Shown here piece by piece: positions 57,639-64,000 of a stretch of DNA of 64,000 bases. The notes below the pieces were generated by a model that was not told where the DNA came from, did not search any database, and saw only the letters and a list, made by a program, of their open reading frames with translations. The DNA is from CAVXZE01 sp963766175 (GTDB lineage: Bacteria > Myxococcota_A > UBA9160 > UBA6930): the NCBI GenBank assembly GCA_963766175.1, contig CAVXZE010000021.1:496001-560000 (forward strand). Direction: 5' to 3'. The position numbers and the translations under genes were made by a program. Every line of letters starts with the position of its first letter. Position 1 is the first letter of the stretch.

Positions 57639-59993
57639 ATGACCCGACCTCCCGTCCTCGATCAACTGGATACGCGCCTTATCGAAACCCGGCAGGTGAT
57701 CCGCAGCTTCGTCAAGACGACCTCGGTCGTCGACGCCACCGGGACCGGCCTTCTGCTCCGCACCGGAGCGGCGATCACGACGGCTCAGACGAAATTCCCG
57801 GCAGGAAGCGACGAGGCCGAATTCACCGCGAGCACCGAGGCGGGAGCACTGGTCTCGGGAAGCCTCCGAGTCGATCTGGTCAGCGACTCGATCCTGCGGG
57901 TGCGCTACGCCGAGGGCGACGAGATTCCGGAGAACGCCACCCCGATGCTGGTGGGACAGCCGGCAGGTCCCTCGGCGAGCGAGGTGCGGCAGGAGAACGA
58001 CCGGGTCGTCTACACGACGTCGAAGCTGCGCGCCGAAATCGGCCTCGAGCCCTTTACCTTGCGCATCACCACCACCGAAGGCCGCGAAGTCTGCGCCATC
58101 GGCGGACCGGAGAAGAACCACTTCCACACCTGGGACTCCTACAACACCGGAATCTGCCGGAGTGCCCTGGACGACGCACCGATCGCCGTCGAGTGCTTCA
58201 CCCTGCGGCCCCAGGAAGCCATCTACGGGCTGGGAGAGCAGTTCATCAAGCTCAACAAGGTCGGGCAGACCATCGATCTCAACATGCTCGAGTCCTTGGG
58301 AACGACGACACCACGCAGCTACAAGAACATCCCCTTCTTCATGAGTACCTGCGGCTACGGAATCTTTCTCAACCACTCGAGTCGCATCACCTGCTGGATG
58401 GGGAGCCTCTCCGCGGTGGACGTCCAGGTCGCGGTGGAGGACGATTTTCTCGACTACTACGTGATCGTCGGCGACATGAAGGAGATCCTCTCCCAGTACA
58501 CCGACCTCACCGGCAAGGGGCACGTCCCCCCTCTCTGGAGCTTCGGCTACTGGCAGAGCAAGATCTCCTACCGCGCCGCCGACGAGGCTCTCGAGGTGAC
58601 GCGCAAGCTGCGCGAGGCGGAGGTGCCGATGGACGTCCTCCACCTGGACACCCACTGGTTCAAGGAGGACTGGTACTGCGACCTGGAGTTCGACCGCGAG
58701 CGCTTCCCCGATCCCCAGGGCTTCATCGCTGAGCTTGCAGCGATGGGGGTGAAGCTCTCCCTCTGGCAGCTCCCCTACATTCCGGAGGGCTCGAAGCTCT
58801 TCGAAGATCTCGCAGCAGTGGAAGGCTTCGTGAAGACCGCCGAAGGCGAGATCTACGACGTGGGCATCTGCATGACGCCCGGCTTCCAAGGAGTCGTCGG
58901 CTGTGTCGACTACTCTAATCCCGAGGGACGCCGCGTGCACCAGGAGCACTTCCGGCGCCTCTTCGAGATGGGCGCCAAGGTGATCAAGGTCGACTTCGGC
59001 GAGCAGGCGCCCCTCGACGGCGTCTACCACGACGGCACCCCGGGACACCAGGCCCACAACCTCTATCCGCTGCTCTACAACCAGGCCCTTTCCGAGGTCA
59101 CCCGCGATGCCACCGGCGAGCAGATCATCTGGGCCCGCTCCGCATGGGCGGGTAGCCAGCGCTACCCCCTCCACTGGGGCGGAGACAGCAGCGCCAACTG
59201 GTCGAACCTGATTCCGCAGATCGAGGGAGGCCTCTCCTTCGGACTCTCGGGATTCCAGTTCTGGAGCCAGGACATCGGCGGCTTCCTGGGGATCACCGGC
59301 GGCCCGCTGCTGGTGCGCTGGATGCAGGCGGGCCTCTTCCTGTCCCACGCACGCATCCACGGCGTCGGGGACCGGGAGCTCTACAAGTTCGATCCCGAGG
59401 TGCTGCGCATCTGCCGCGACTACCTCCACCTGCGCTACCGGCTACTTCCGTATATCTACGGCTCGGCCTTCGACTGCGTCGAGCGAAGCCTCCCGATGGC
59501 CCGGGCCCTGGTGTTGGAGTTTCAGGACGATCCCAGCGTCTGGAACATCGGCGACCAGTGGCTCCTGGGAGACGGGCTGCTGGTGGCGCCGATCTTCGAC
59601 GAGAGTGGTGCTCGCCAGGTCTACCTGCCCGCCGGAGAGTGGACGGACTGGTGGACCGGCACCCGCCTCGCGGGAGGTCGGTGGATCCAGGTGGAGGCCA
59701 ATCTCGAGACACTTCCCCTCTACGTCCGAGAGGGTGCCATCATCCCGATGGGACCGGTGATGAACCACGTAGGGGAATCCCCAGTGTCGAAAATCACCCT
59801 TCGCGTGGCACCCTTTTCCGGCAACGGTGAAACCGTCTTCACCGTCCCGGTAAACGACGAACGCGTAGCGGTGCGCTACACCGCTCTGCGCGGGCAACAC
59901 AGAATCGAAATCGCTCCCAGCGCGGTGAGGTTCCTGGTGGAAGAGTTCGGCAGTCGGGGCGATTCAACCATGGAGATCACGACTCTGTCATGA
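57639..59993 (+). CDS. Glycoside hydrolase family 31 (alpha-xylosidase YicI-like)
   Basis: A 784-residue GH31 enzyme. The nucleophile is D452 in VIKVDFGEQAP and the acid/base D516 in HWGGDSSANW. WSFGYWQSKISYRAADEALE, MDVLHLDTHWFKEDWYCDLE and GGLSFGLSGFQFWSQDIGGF match the YicI/alpha-xylosidase pattern more than alpha-glucosidases. N-terminal beta-sandwich about 1-270, barrel 290-640, then proximal and distal C-terminal domains. No signal peptide. It cleaves terminal alpha-xylosyl or alpha-glucosyl residues. The start at ATG 57639 has AGGGG upstream. The next gene (deazaflavin-type) overlaps by ATGA, so they are coupled. Confidence 0.93.
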   Translation: MTRPPVLDQLDTRLIETRQVIRSFVKTTSVVDATGTGLLLRTGAAITTAQTKFPAGSDEAEFTASTEAGALVSGSLRVDLVSDSILRVRYAEGDEIPENATPMLVGQPAGPSASEVRQENDRVVYTTSKLRAEIGLEPFTLRITTTEGREVCAIGGPEKNHFHTWDSYNTGICRSALDDAPIAVECFTLRPQEAIYGLGEQFIKLNKVGQTIDLNMLESLGTTTPRSYKNIPFFMSTCGYGIFLNHSSRITCWMGSLSAVDVQVAVEDDFLDYYVIVGDMKEILSQYTDLTGKGHVPPLWSFGYWQSKISYRAADEALEVTRKLREAEVPMDVLHLDTHWFKEDWYCDLEFDRERFPDPQGFIAELAAMGVKLSLWQLPYIPEGSKLFEDLAAVEGFVKTAEGEIYDVGICMTPGFQGVVGCVDYSNPEGRRVHQEHFRRLFEMGAKVIKVDFGEQAPLDGVYHDGTPGHQAHNLYPLLYNQALSEVTRDATGEQIIWARSAWAGSQRYPLHWGGDSSANWSNLIPQIEGGLSFGLSGFQFWSQDIGGFLGITGGPLLVRWMQAGLFLSHARIHGVGDRELYKFDPEVLRICRDYLHLRYRLLPYIYGSAFDCVERSLPMARALVLEFQDDPSVWNIGDQWLLGDGLLVAPIFDESGARQVYLPAGEWTDWWTGTRLAGGRWIQVEANLETLPLYVREGAIIPMGPVMNHVGESPVSKITLRVAPFSGNGETVFTVPVNDERVAVRYTALRGQHRIEIAPSAVRFLVEEFGSRGDSTMEITTLS

Positions 59994-60562
59994 GTGAGGC
60001 GAGAGCCAAAGCGGAAGACCTGCTGCTCAAATCCTTCAAATACCTGAACCGGTTCATGTTGGCTCTCTTCCGCCTGGGCCTGGGCGGGTGGGTCAACGCC
60101 TGGCCGAGCGTCGGCGGCCGCATCATGGTGCTGACCCAGGTGGGCCGCAAGACGGGGATCCGGAGGCGGACGCCCCTCAACTACGTCATCGTGGACGGCG
60201 ACGTCTACTGCCTCGCTGGCTTCGGAAGCAGCTCGGATTGGTACCGCAACATCCTCGCCAATCCGGAGGTCGAGATCTGGCTCCCCGACGGCTGGTGGGC
60301 GGGCAGCGCCACTGACATCAGCGGCTCGGACAGCAGAATCGACTTGTTGCGGAAGGTCCTGATCGCCAGCGGTTTCGCTGCCTGGCTGGCGGGAATCCGA
60401 CCGAGAACCGATTCGGATCAGACGCTCACCGCGCTCACCGAGAAGTATCGCCTGCTCCGGATCCGGCGAAGTCACGGGCTCACCGGCCACGGGGGGCCGG
60501 GCGATCTGGCGTGGGTCTGGCCGCTAGCGACGTTGATCCTGCTGCTGATCCTGCTTTTCTAG
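59990..60562 (+). CDS. Deazaflavin (F420)-dependent nitroreductase-like protein
   Basis: A 190-residue member of the DDN/Rv3547-type split-barrel family that uses F420H2. VLTQVGRKTGIRRRTPLNYV and LAGFGSSSDWYRNILANPEV are the family motifs (GRxSGxxRxxPL and GxxxxPxWxxNL-type). The C-terminal hydrophobic stretch VWPLATLILLLILLF is a membrane anchor, which is unusual for DDN members. It suggests F420 is made by this organism, though no F420 genes are in the window. Start overlaps the GH31 stop by ATGA. Confidence 0.82.
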   Translation: MSEARAKAEDLLLKSFKYLNRFMLALFRLGLGGWVNAWPSVGGRIMVLTQVGRKTGIRRRTPLNYVIVDGDVYCLAGFGSSSDWYRNILANPEVEIWLPDGWWAGSATDISGSDSRIDLLRKVLIASGFAAWLAGIRPRTDSDQTLTALTEKYRLLRIRRSHGLTGHGGPGDLAWVWPLATLILLLILLF

Positions 60563-60623
60563 GTTCGCCTTTCGGGCGCCTTGCGCACGTCACCTCGAAA
60601 TGTCACCCAGCGTCCGATTCTCG

Positions 60624-60652
60624 TTGGGGTTCCCGACACCAGGGCGTAAGAT
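60624..60652 (+). promoter_or_regulatory. Putative promoter of the dodecin gene
   Basis: TTGGGG at 60624-60629 and TAAGAT at 60647-60652 with a 17-base spacer, 63 bases before the dodecin ATG (60715). This is a moderate sigma-70-type match and the only candidate in the gap. Confidence 0.5.
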
Positions 60653-60714
60653 GAAAGTACCCCCCCGGATGGCGTGGCCCGCTCGGGCGCGATCTCCGGG
60701 AAGAGGAGAGCGAA

Positions 60715-60930
60715 ATGGCCGAGAGCGTCTACAAGATCATCGAGCTGGTCGGAACCAGCACCGAATCCTGGGAGAAGGCTGCGACGGCCGCAGTGGAGAG
60801 AGCTGCGCAGAGCCTGGAAGACCTGCGGATCGCCGAGATCGCGAAGCTCGATCTGCAGATCGACGACGGCAAGGTGCTCGCCTACCGCGCCAGGGTTAAC
60901 GTCTCCTTCAAGTATCGCGGGGGCGATTGA
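60715..60930 (+). CDS. Dodecin (flavin-binding)
   Basis: A 71-residue dodecin. MAESVYKIIELVGTSTESWE is the diagnostic start of the family (VYKxIELVGTSxxSWExAA), followed by AVERAAQSLEDLRIAEIAKL and a beta strand ending VNVSFKYR. Dodecins form hollow dodecamers that store or buffer riboflavin and FMN. A GGAAGAGGAG ribosome-binding site lies before ATG 60715, and a promoter is present at 60624-60652. It neighbours an F420/flavin-type enzyme gene. Confidence 0.96.
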   Translation: MAESVYKIIELVGTSTESWEKAATAAVERAAQSLEDLRIAEIAKLDLQIDDGKVLAYRARVNVSFKYRGGD

Positions 60931-60952
60931 TCTGAGCGACAGCTCCTGAAGC

Positions 60953-60972
60953 GGTGATCTCTTCAGATCACC
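60953..60972 (+). terminator. Hairpin after the dodecin gene
   Basis: GGTGATCT (60953-60960) and AGATCACC (60965-60972) form a perfect 8-bp stem with a CTTC loop, 22 bases after the dodecin stop. No T-run follows, so it may be a 3'-stabilising or weak terminator hairpin. Confidence 0.5.
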
Positions 60973-61029
60973 CACCCGGCCCCGTCCGGCGGGATGCTCG
61001 GGGAGTCGTGTATCTACACCTCGGTCATC

Positions 61030-61061
61030 GGGGACGTTGTTGAGCGTTCAACAGCGTCCCC
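61030..61061 (-). terminator. Hairpin across the 3' end of the cation-diffusion facilitator gene
   Basis: GGGGACG-T-TGTTGA (61030-61043) pairs with TCAACA-G-CGTCCCC (61048-61061): a 14-bp stem with one mismatch and a GCGT loop. The stop codon (61048-61050) lies within one arm. There is no T-run in the minus direction, so factor-independent termination is not certain. Confidence 0.55.
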
Positions 61062-62304
61062 GATCGCGCGGTCCCTGGAGCGTCGCTGGCAGCTCCCGGT
61101 GCGCGAGGTCGTCGAGCTCCAGGTGGATGTCCGCGCAATCCACGTCGCGAACGGCCTCGAGTCTCTCCCGCAGCGCTCGCGCGACCGCAGCGGCCTGGCG
61201 GACACGGAGCTCGGGGTCCACCTCGATCTCGACCTGAAGCACCACGCGGCGCTCCACGAAGTGGACCAACACGTGGGTCACCGCCCGGACGCCGTCGACC
61301 CGCTGCGCGATCCCGCGTACCTCGCTTTCGATCTCGTCGCGGGGGCGAGACAACTGGTCCGCCGGCGCCAGGTCCTCGTCGGGCTCGGGATCGATGTGAA
61401 CGAGCACCTCCGACACGCCTCCATGCTCCCGGAAGACGAACTCCCGGACCCGCTCGGCGACCTGGTGGCCGTCGGAGACGGTCGTCGAGGCGTCGACCTG
61501 CACGTGAAGATCCACCAGTATCCGCGGGCCCATCCGCCGCGCTCGAAGCTCGTGCAGGCTCACCACCCCAGGGAGACGTCGAATTCCGGCGCCGAGGTCG
61601 CGGAGCATCTCTCGCTGAAGCGCCGTGTCGGTGACCTCGCGAATCGCGCCAGCCAAGATCGAGACGGCCATCTTCCCGATCAGCGCCGCTACCACCACCG
61701 CCGCCGCCGGATCGAGGATGGGAAACCCCATCCGCGCCCCTGCGATCCCCGCCAGCGCCGCAACCGAGGAGAAGGCATCGGACCGGTGGTGCCAGGCGTT
61801 GGCGACCACCAGGGGACTCTCGTGCCGCCGACCGACTCGAACCGTGATCTGGAAGAGCGTCTCCTTGACGGCGATGCTGAGAGCGGCTGCCCACAGCGTG
61901 ATCCCGGCCGGTACCACCGACTCCCCGAATCGACTCGAGGCGTCCCAGGTGATCCCCGCCGCAGCGCCCAGCAGGATCACGCCGAGGAACACCGTCCCCA
62001 GCGTCTCGTAGCGCCCGTGCCCGTAGGGGTGCTCCTCGTCCGGTGGCTTCGAGGCCACCCGAAGGCTGAGCAGCGCCACCACGTCGGTCGCGAGATCCGA
62101 GAGGCTGTGCACCGCGTCGGCCACCAGCACGCTGGAGCCGCCGAGCAGCCCGACGCCACCCTTTACGACGACGAGCACCAGATTGGCGACGGCCGCCAGC
62201 GCCGTCACGCGGCTGAGCGCCCGCAGGCGGTCGCCGGACCCACGAGCGCCGTCGTGGGGCTCGAAAGTGCCTGGCCCGGTCGGATGGCCGATCTGGATCC
62301 CCAT
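61048..62304 (-). CDS. Cation diffusion facilitator (CDF) transporter
   Basis: A 418-residue CDF protein with about six helices in the first 230 residues. Metal sites are seen in VLVADAVHSLSDLATDVVAL (helix 2) and ANAWHHRSDAFSSVAALAG (helix 5). The cytoplasmic part is duplicated: two domains, VVSLHELRARRMGPRILVDL to VSEVLVHIDPEP, and VDGVRAVTHVLVHFVERRVV to DVDCADIHLELDD, each a ferredoxin-like C-terminal domain, whereas most CDF proteins have one. It exports divalent metals such as Zn, Fe or Mn. ATG 62304 has GAGGAAG before it; the long extended frame upstream is not coding. It converges on the dodecin gene. Confidence 0.9.
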   Translation of the reverse strand: MGIQIGHPTGPGTFEPHDGARGSGDRLRALSRVTALAAVANLVLVVVKGGVGLLGGSSVLVADAVHSLSDLATDVVALLSLRVASKPPDEEHPYGHGRYETLGTVFLGVILLGAAAGITWDASSRFGESVVPAGITLWAAALSIAVKETLFQITVRVGRRHESPLVVANAWHHRSDAFSSVAALAGIAGARMGFPILDPAAAVVVAALIGKMAVSILAGAIREVTDTALQREMLRDLGAGIRRLPGVVSLHELRARRMGPRILVDLHVQVDASTTVSDGHQVAERVREFVFREHGGVSEVLVHIDPEPDEDLAPADQLSRPRDEIESEVRGIAQRVDGVRAVTHVLVHFVERRVVLQVEIEVDPELRVRQAAAVARALRERLEAVRDVDCADIHLELDDLAHRELPATLQGPRDRGRC

Positions 62305-62436
62305 CTTCCTCGCAACAACGCTAGGCAGATTTTCCGACAGAATCCAGCGCTTCGGCCGGGCCCGCAGGAAGAAATCCATCGACATCCCGCTCGGGCCCGG
62401 GCCTATAATCGGGCGGGGGGAGTGGAGGAGCGCGAG

Positions 62437-63762
62437 ATGTCGAACAGTGATCCGAAGACGACCGGCCAGATTCCGGCGGGATTCGATGCCGCGTGGAACT
62501 ATCCGCTGATGGAGGCGATCTTCAAGCGCCGGACCCGGCGCATCGCCCTGGGGTCCGAGATCCCTGGCGGTCCCACTCAGTTCAAGTCCGAGCAGCCGCC
62601 CCTGCCGCTCGACGAGCTGGAGGAGGCCCTGCTGGTGCAGGCCGCGACGGGGCTTAGCGGATTGAATCTCGCCGACCTCCCCTTCTGCGACGAGCAGGGC
62701 CGCGACATGGGCGGAAACACCATGATCCAGTTCGCCGGCCGCACCTGGCCCAGCCCCTGCGCCTCGCACGATACCGAGCTCTTCTTCTGGAACGACGATG
62801 GCACCTACGTGATGAAGCTTCACGAGACCACGCCCGACGAGCTGCTGCTCTACCAGAACCAGGACGACCGGGCCAGGATCCTCGAGTTTCACCGAAAGTG
62901 CGCCGTCAAGCTCTTCGACGGGCGGCCAGAGTACCCGCACAGCTACCCGACCATGCTGCCCTTCAACATTCCGACCTCCGACATCCCGGGATCGACGATC
63001 TTCCTGCCCGTCGCAGACACCACCTTCGAGCTCATCAACGTGCTCCTGCTGATGTGCGGCTGGCCCGACGGTGGCATCACGCTGGTGGATCCCGAGAACG
63101 GAAACCGGCCCGCCGGCTGCGAGCGCTGGGTCAAAGAGGGCCTGCTCAACGCCATGTACACGGCGCCGATCAGCTACTTCGGGAAGGTCTCGGAGATCGA
63201 GTCCGGATTCATCATCCAGAACCTCCTCCTGACCATCCAGGCGATGGGACTGGGTGGCTGGGTGCACGCGCATCCCACCGGGATGGTATTGCTGGGAGGT
63301 ACACCGCTGGCCAAGGGCCTGGGCTTCCGCTTCGTGACCGGCAAGGGCGGATCGACCAAGGGGATACCGAGCCCCGTCGGCTTGGAGGGAATCCTGGAGG
63401 CGTACTGTCCCCCCTTCTACCCGAGCATGGACGCGGCGGTCGACGCGGTGGTCGAGGCGAAGTTCGGCTCCGGCGGCCTCTACGACCCCCAGAGCGAATC
63501 CGCCAGCGCCTTTTCGAATCACCACGAGCTGGTGACGGGCGTCCCCCGCTACAGCGACGCCCTGGTGCAGTGCGTGAAGGACATCTGCAACTACATCTAC
63601 GAGACCTACGGTCGCTTCCCGTCCCATGTCGACGCGATCTCGACCCCGAGCTGCTGGGTCCAGGCCCACCACCTGGATCTCGAGTTCTACGACCGCTTCT
63701 ACAAGAAGGGCGCCTACACCGAGGCGCAACGCGACCACATGACGCTCTGGCACTCCGCCTGA
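62437..63762 (+). CDS. Nitroreductase-like protein of unknown function
   Basis: A 441-residue protein. The segment MEAIFKRRTRRIALGSEIPG followed by LPLDELEEALLVQAATGLSG resembles the FMN-binding start of the nitroreductase fold (RRSxR and AA.GAPSG), and NLLLTIQAMGLGGWVHAHPT the later conserved helix (nLxLAAxxlGLGsxW). About half of the protein is an extra domain with DTTFELINVLLLMCGWPDGG and HHLDLEFYDRFYKKGAYTEA. I do not recognise a more precise family. ATG 62437 has GGAGGAG at good spacing. The truncated gene that follows 32 bases later may be co-transcribed. Confidence 0.68.
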   Translation: MSNSDPKTTGQIPAGFDAAWNYPLMEAIFKRRTRRIALGSEIPGGPTQFKSEQPPLPLDELEEALLVQAATGLSGLNLADLPFCDEQGRDMGGNTMIQFAGRTWPSPCASHDTELFFWNDDGTYVMKLHETTPDELLLYQNQDDRARILEFHRKCAVKLFDGRPEYPHSYPTMLPFNIPTSDIPGSTIFLPVADTTFELINVLLLMCGWPDGGITLVDPENGNRPAGCERWVKEGLLNAMYTAPISYFGKVSEIESGFIIQNLLLTIQAMGLGGWVHAHPTGMVLLGGTPLAKGLGFRFVTGKGGSTKGIPSPVGLEGILEAYCPPFYPSMDAAVDAVVEAKFGSGGLYDPQSESASAFSNHHELVTGVPRYSDALVQCVKDICNYIYETYGRFPSHVDAISTPSCWVQAHHLDLEFYDRFYKKGAYTEAQRDHMTLWHSA

Positions 63763-63794
63763 ACGGAGTCCGTCGAGAAGGGGGCACGGCGAAG

Positions 63795-64000
63795 ATGCAG
63801 GTGATCAGCGGAGCAGGGGAGTTCGAGATCGTCGTGGAGCGCGTGGAGGTTCGCGACACGTCGCTGGTGATGATCGGAAAGATGGGCATCTGGGAATCCG
63901 AGACCATCATCGACCAGGCGGAGCTCCCCCGGCTGCTGCGCGTCGCACTCAACCCGCGCGTACTGGGATGGACCCTGGGCCGGCCCTTCGCAGCGCTGGC
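63795..64000 (+). CDS. Partial gene cut by the window edge
   Basis: An open frame starts at ATG 63795 and runs off the right edge (68 codons). It reads MQVISGAGEFEIVVERVEVR, DTSLVMIGKMGIWESETIID, QAELPRLLRVALNPRVLGWT with no stop. The balanced composition and the position just after the nitroreductase-like gene on the same strand support a real gene. No family can be named from this fragment. An AAG-type ribosome-binding site lies just before the start. Confidence 0.55.
   Translation, partial: MQVISGAGEFEIVVERVEVRDTSLVMIGKMGIWESETIIDQAELPRLLRVALNPRVLGWTLGRPFAAL

Noticed and set aside
61048..63753. A 901-residue minus-strand open frame
   Set aside because: Only the part from 62304 down is a CDF protein; the rest is antisense to the nitroreductase-like gene.
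60994..63762. A 922-residue plus-strand open frame covering the CDF gene
   Set aside because: Its first 480 residues are low-complexity antisense of the CDF gene; the real gene begins at 62437 with GGAGGAG.

Overview
The window is a GC-rich, gene-dense stretch of a Gram-negative bacterial chromosome. An outer-membrane porin-like protein, an RND efflux pump with its periplasmic adaptor and several exported proteins support an outer membrane. The mix of catabolic enzymes (CoA- or steroid-type SDRs, a thiolase-like protein, amidases, serine hydrolases of the beta-lactamase fold, FAH and VOC enzymes), a deazaflavin-type nitroreductase, a family B DNA polymerase and long GC-rich proteins fits a soil or marine lineage of the former Deltaproteobacteria (Myxococcota, Desulfobacterota or Binatota-like). 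That placement is inference: no rRNA or tRNA gene is present to test it. I saw no prophage, integrase, intact insertion sequence, CRISPR array or classical defence island.

Layout. 0-6.5 kb is sparse and partly decayed: a small dicluster ferredoxin, a frameshifted gene remnant, a serine hydrolase, an archease-like protein, then a convergent pair formed by an FAD-dependent oxidoreductase and a radical SAM/SPASM enzyme whose base composition looks less GC-rich than its surroundings. 6.6-19 kb holds housekeeping and metabolic genes: a GH3 beta-glucosidase with PA14 insert, a GST-like protein, an M28 peptidase, moaA, a PolB-type DNA polymerase, an FAH-family hydrolase, arfB and nudC. A broken amidase gene (18.7-19.4 kb) precedes a FkbM-like methyltransferase and an intact amidase. 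21.7-28.3 kb has a cold-shock protein, a LOG-family protein, an SDR, a nuclease-like protein, an exported metallopeptidase and small enzymes. 28.3-34.3 kb is a four-gene minus-strand operon (TetR, adaptor, RND pump, DUF1295 membrane enzyme). 34.5-43.4 kb has an amidase, an exported protein of unknown function, an MFS transporter, a porin, an FmdB-type zinc ribbon, a thiolase-like protein and an SDR. 43.5-47.8 kb is a tightly packed plus-strand operon: ABC ATPase, two membrane subunits, a YtrA-type GntR regulator, an SPFH/slipin protein and a small membrane protein. 47.8-54.2 kb holds an exported trypsin-like protease, a DUF7064-type protein, a VOC protein, a lipoprotein serine hydrolase, an MFS transporter and an ADP-ribosylglycohydrolase. 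54.3-55.8 kb is a primary-type sigma factor with a clear -35/-10 promoter and a hairpin-rich leader, followed by a 185-bp nested palindromic element. 56-64 kb has a sulfatase divergent from a GH31 alpha-xylosidase-like enzyme, a deazaflavin-dependent nitroreductase-like protein, a dodecin, a cation diffusion facilitator with two C-terminal domains, a nitroreductase-like protein and a gene cut by the window edge.

The most interesting items are the nested palindromic element, a dispersed repeat seen three times, a C-terminal module shared by two otherwise unrelated proteins, an almost perfect AT-rich operator between the SDR and the ABC operon, the ABC/GntR/SPFH operon, the sigma factor leader, the radical SAM/FAD pair, and the internally deleted amidase gene. 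None is a proven new system; each is reported with a test.
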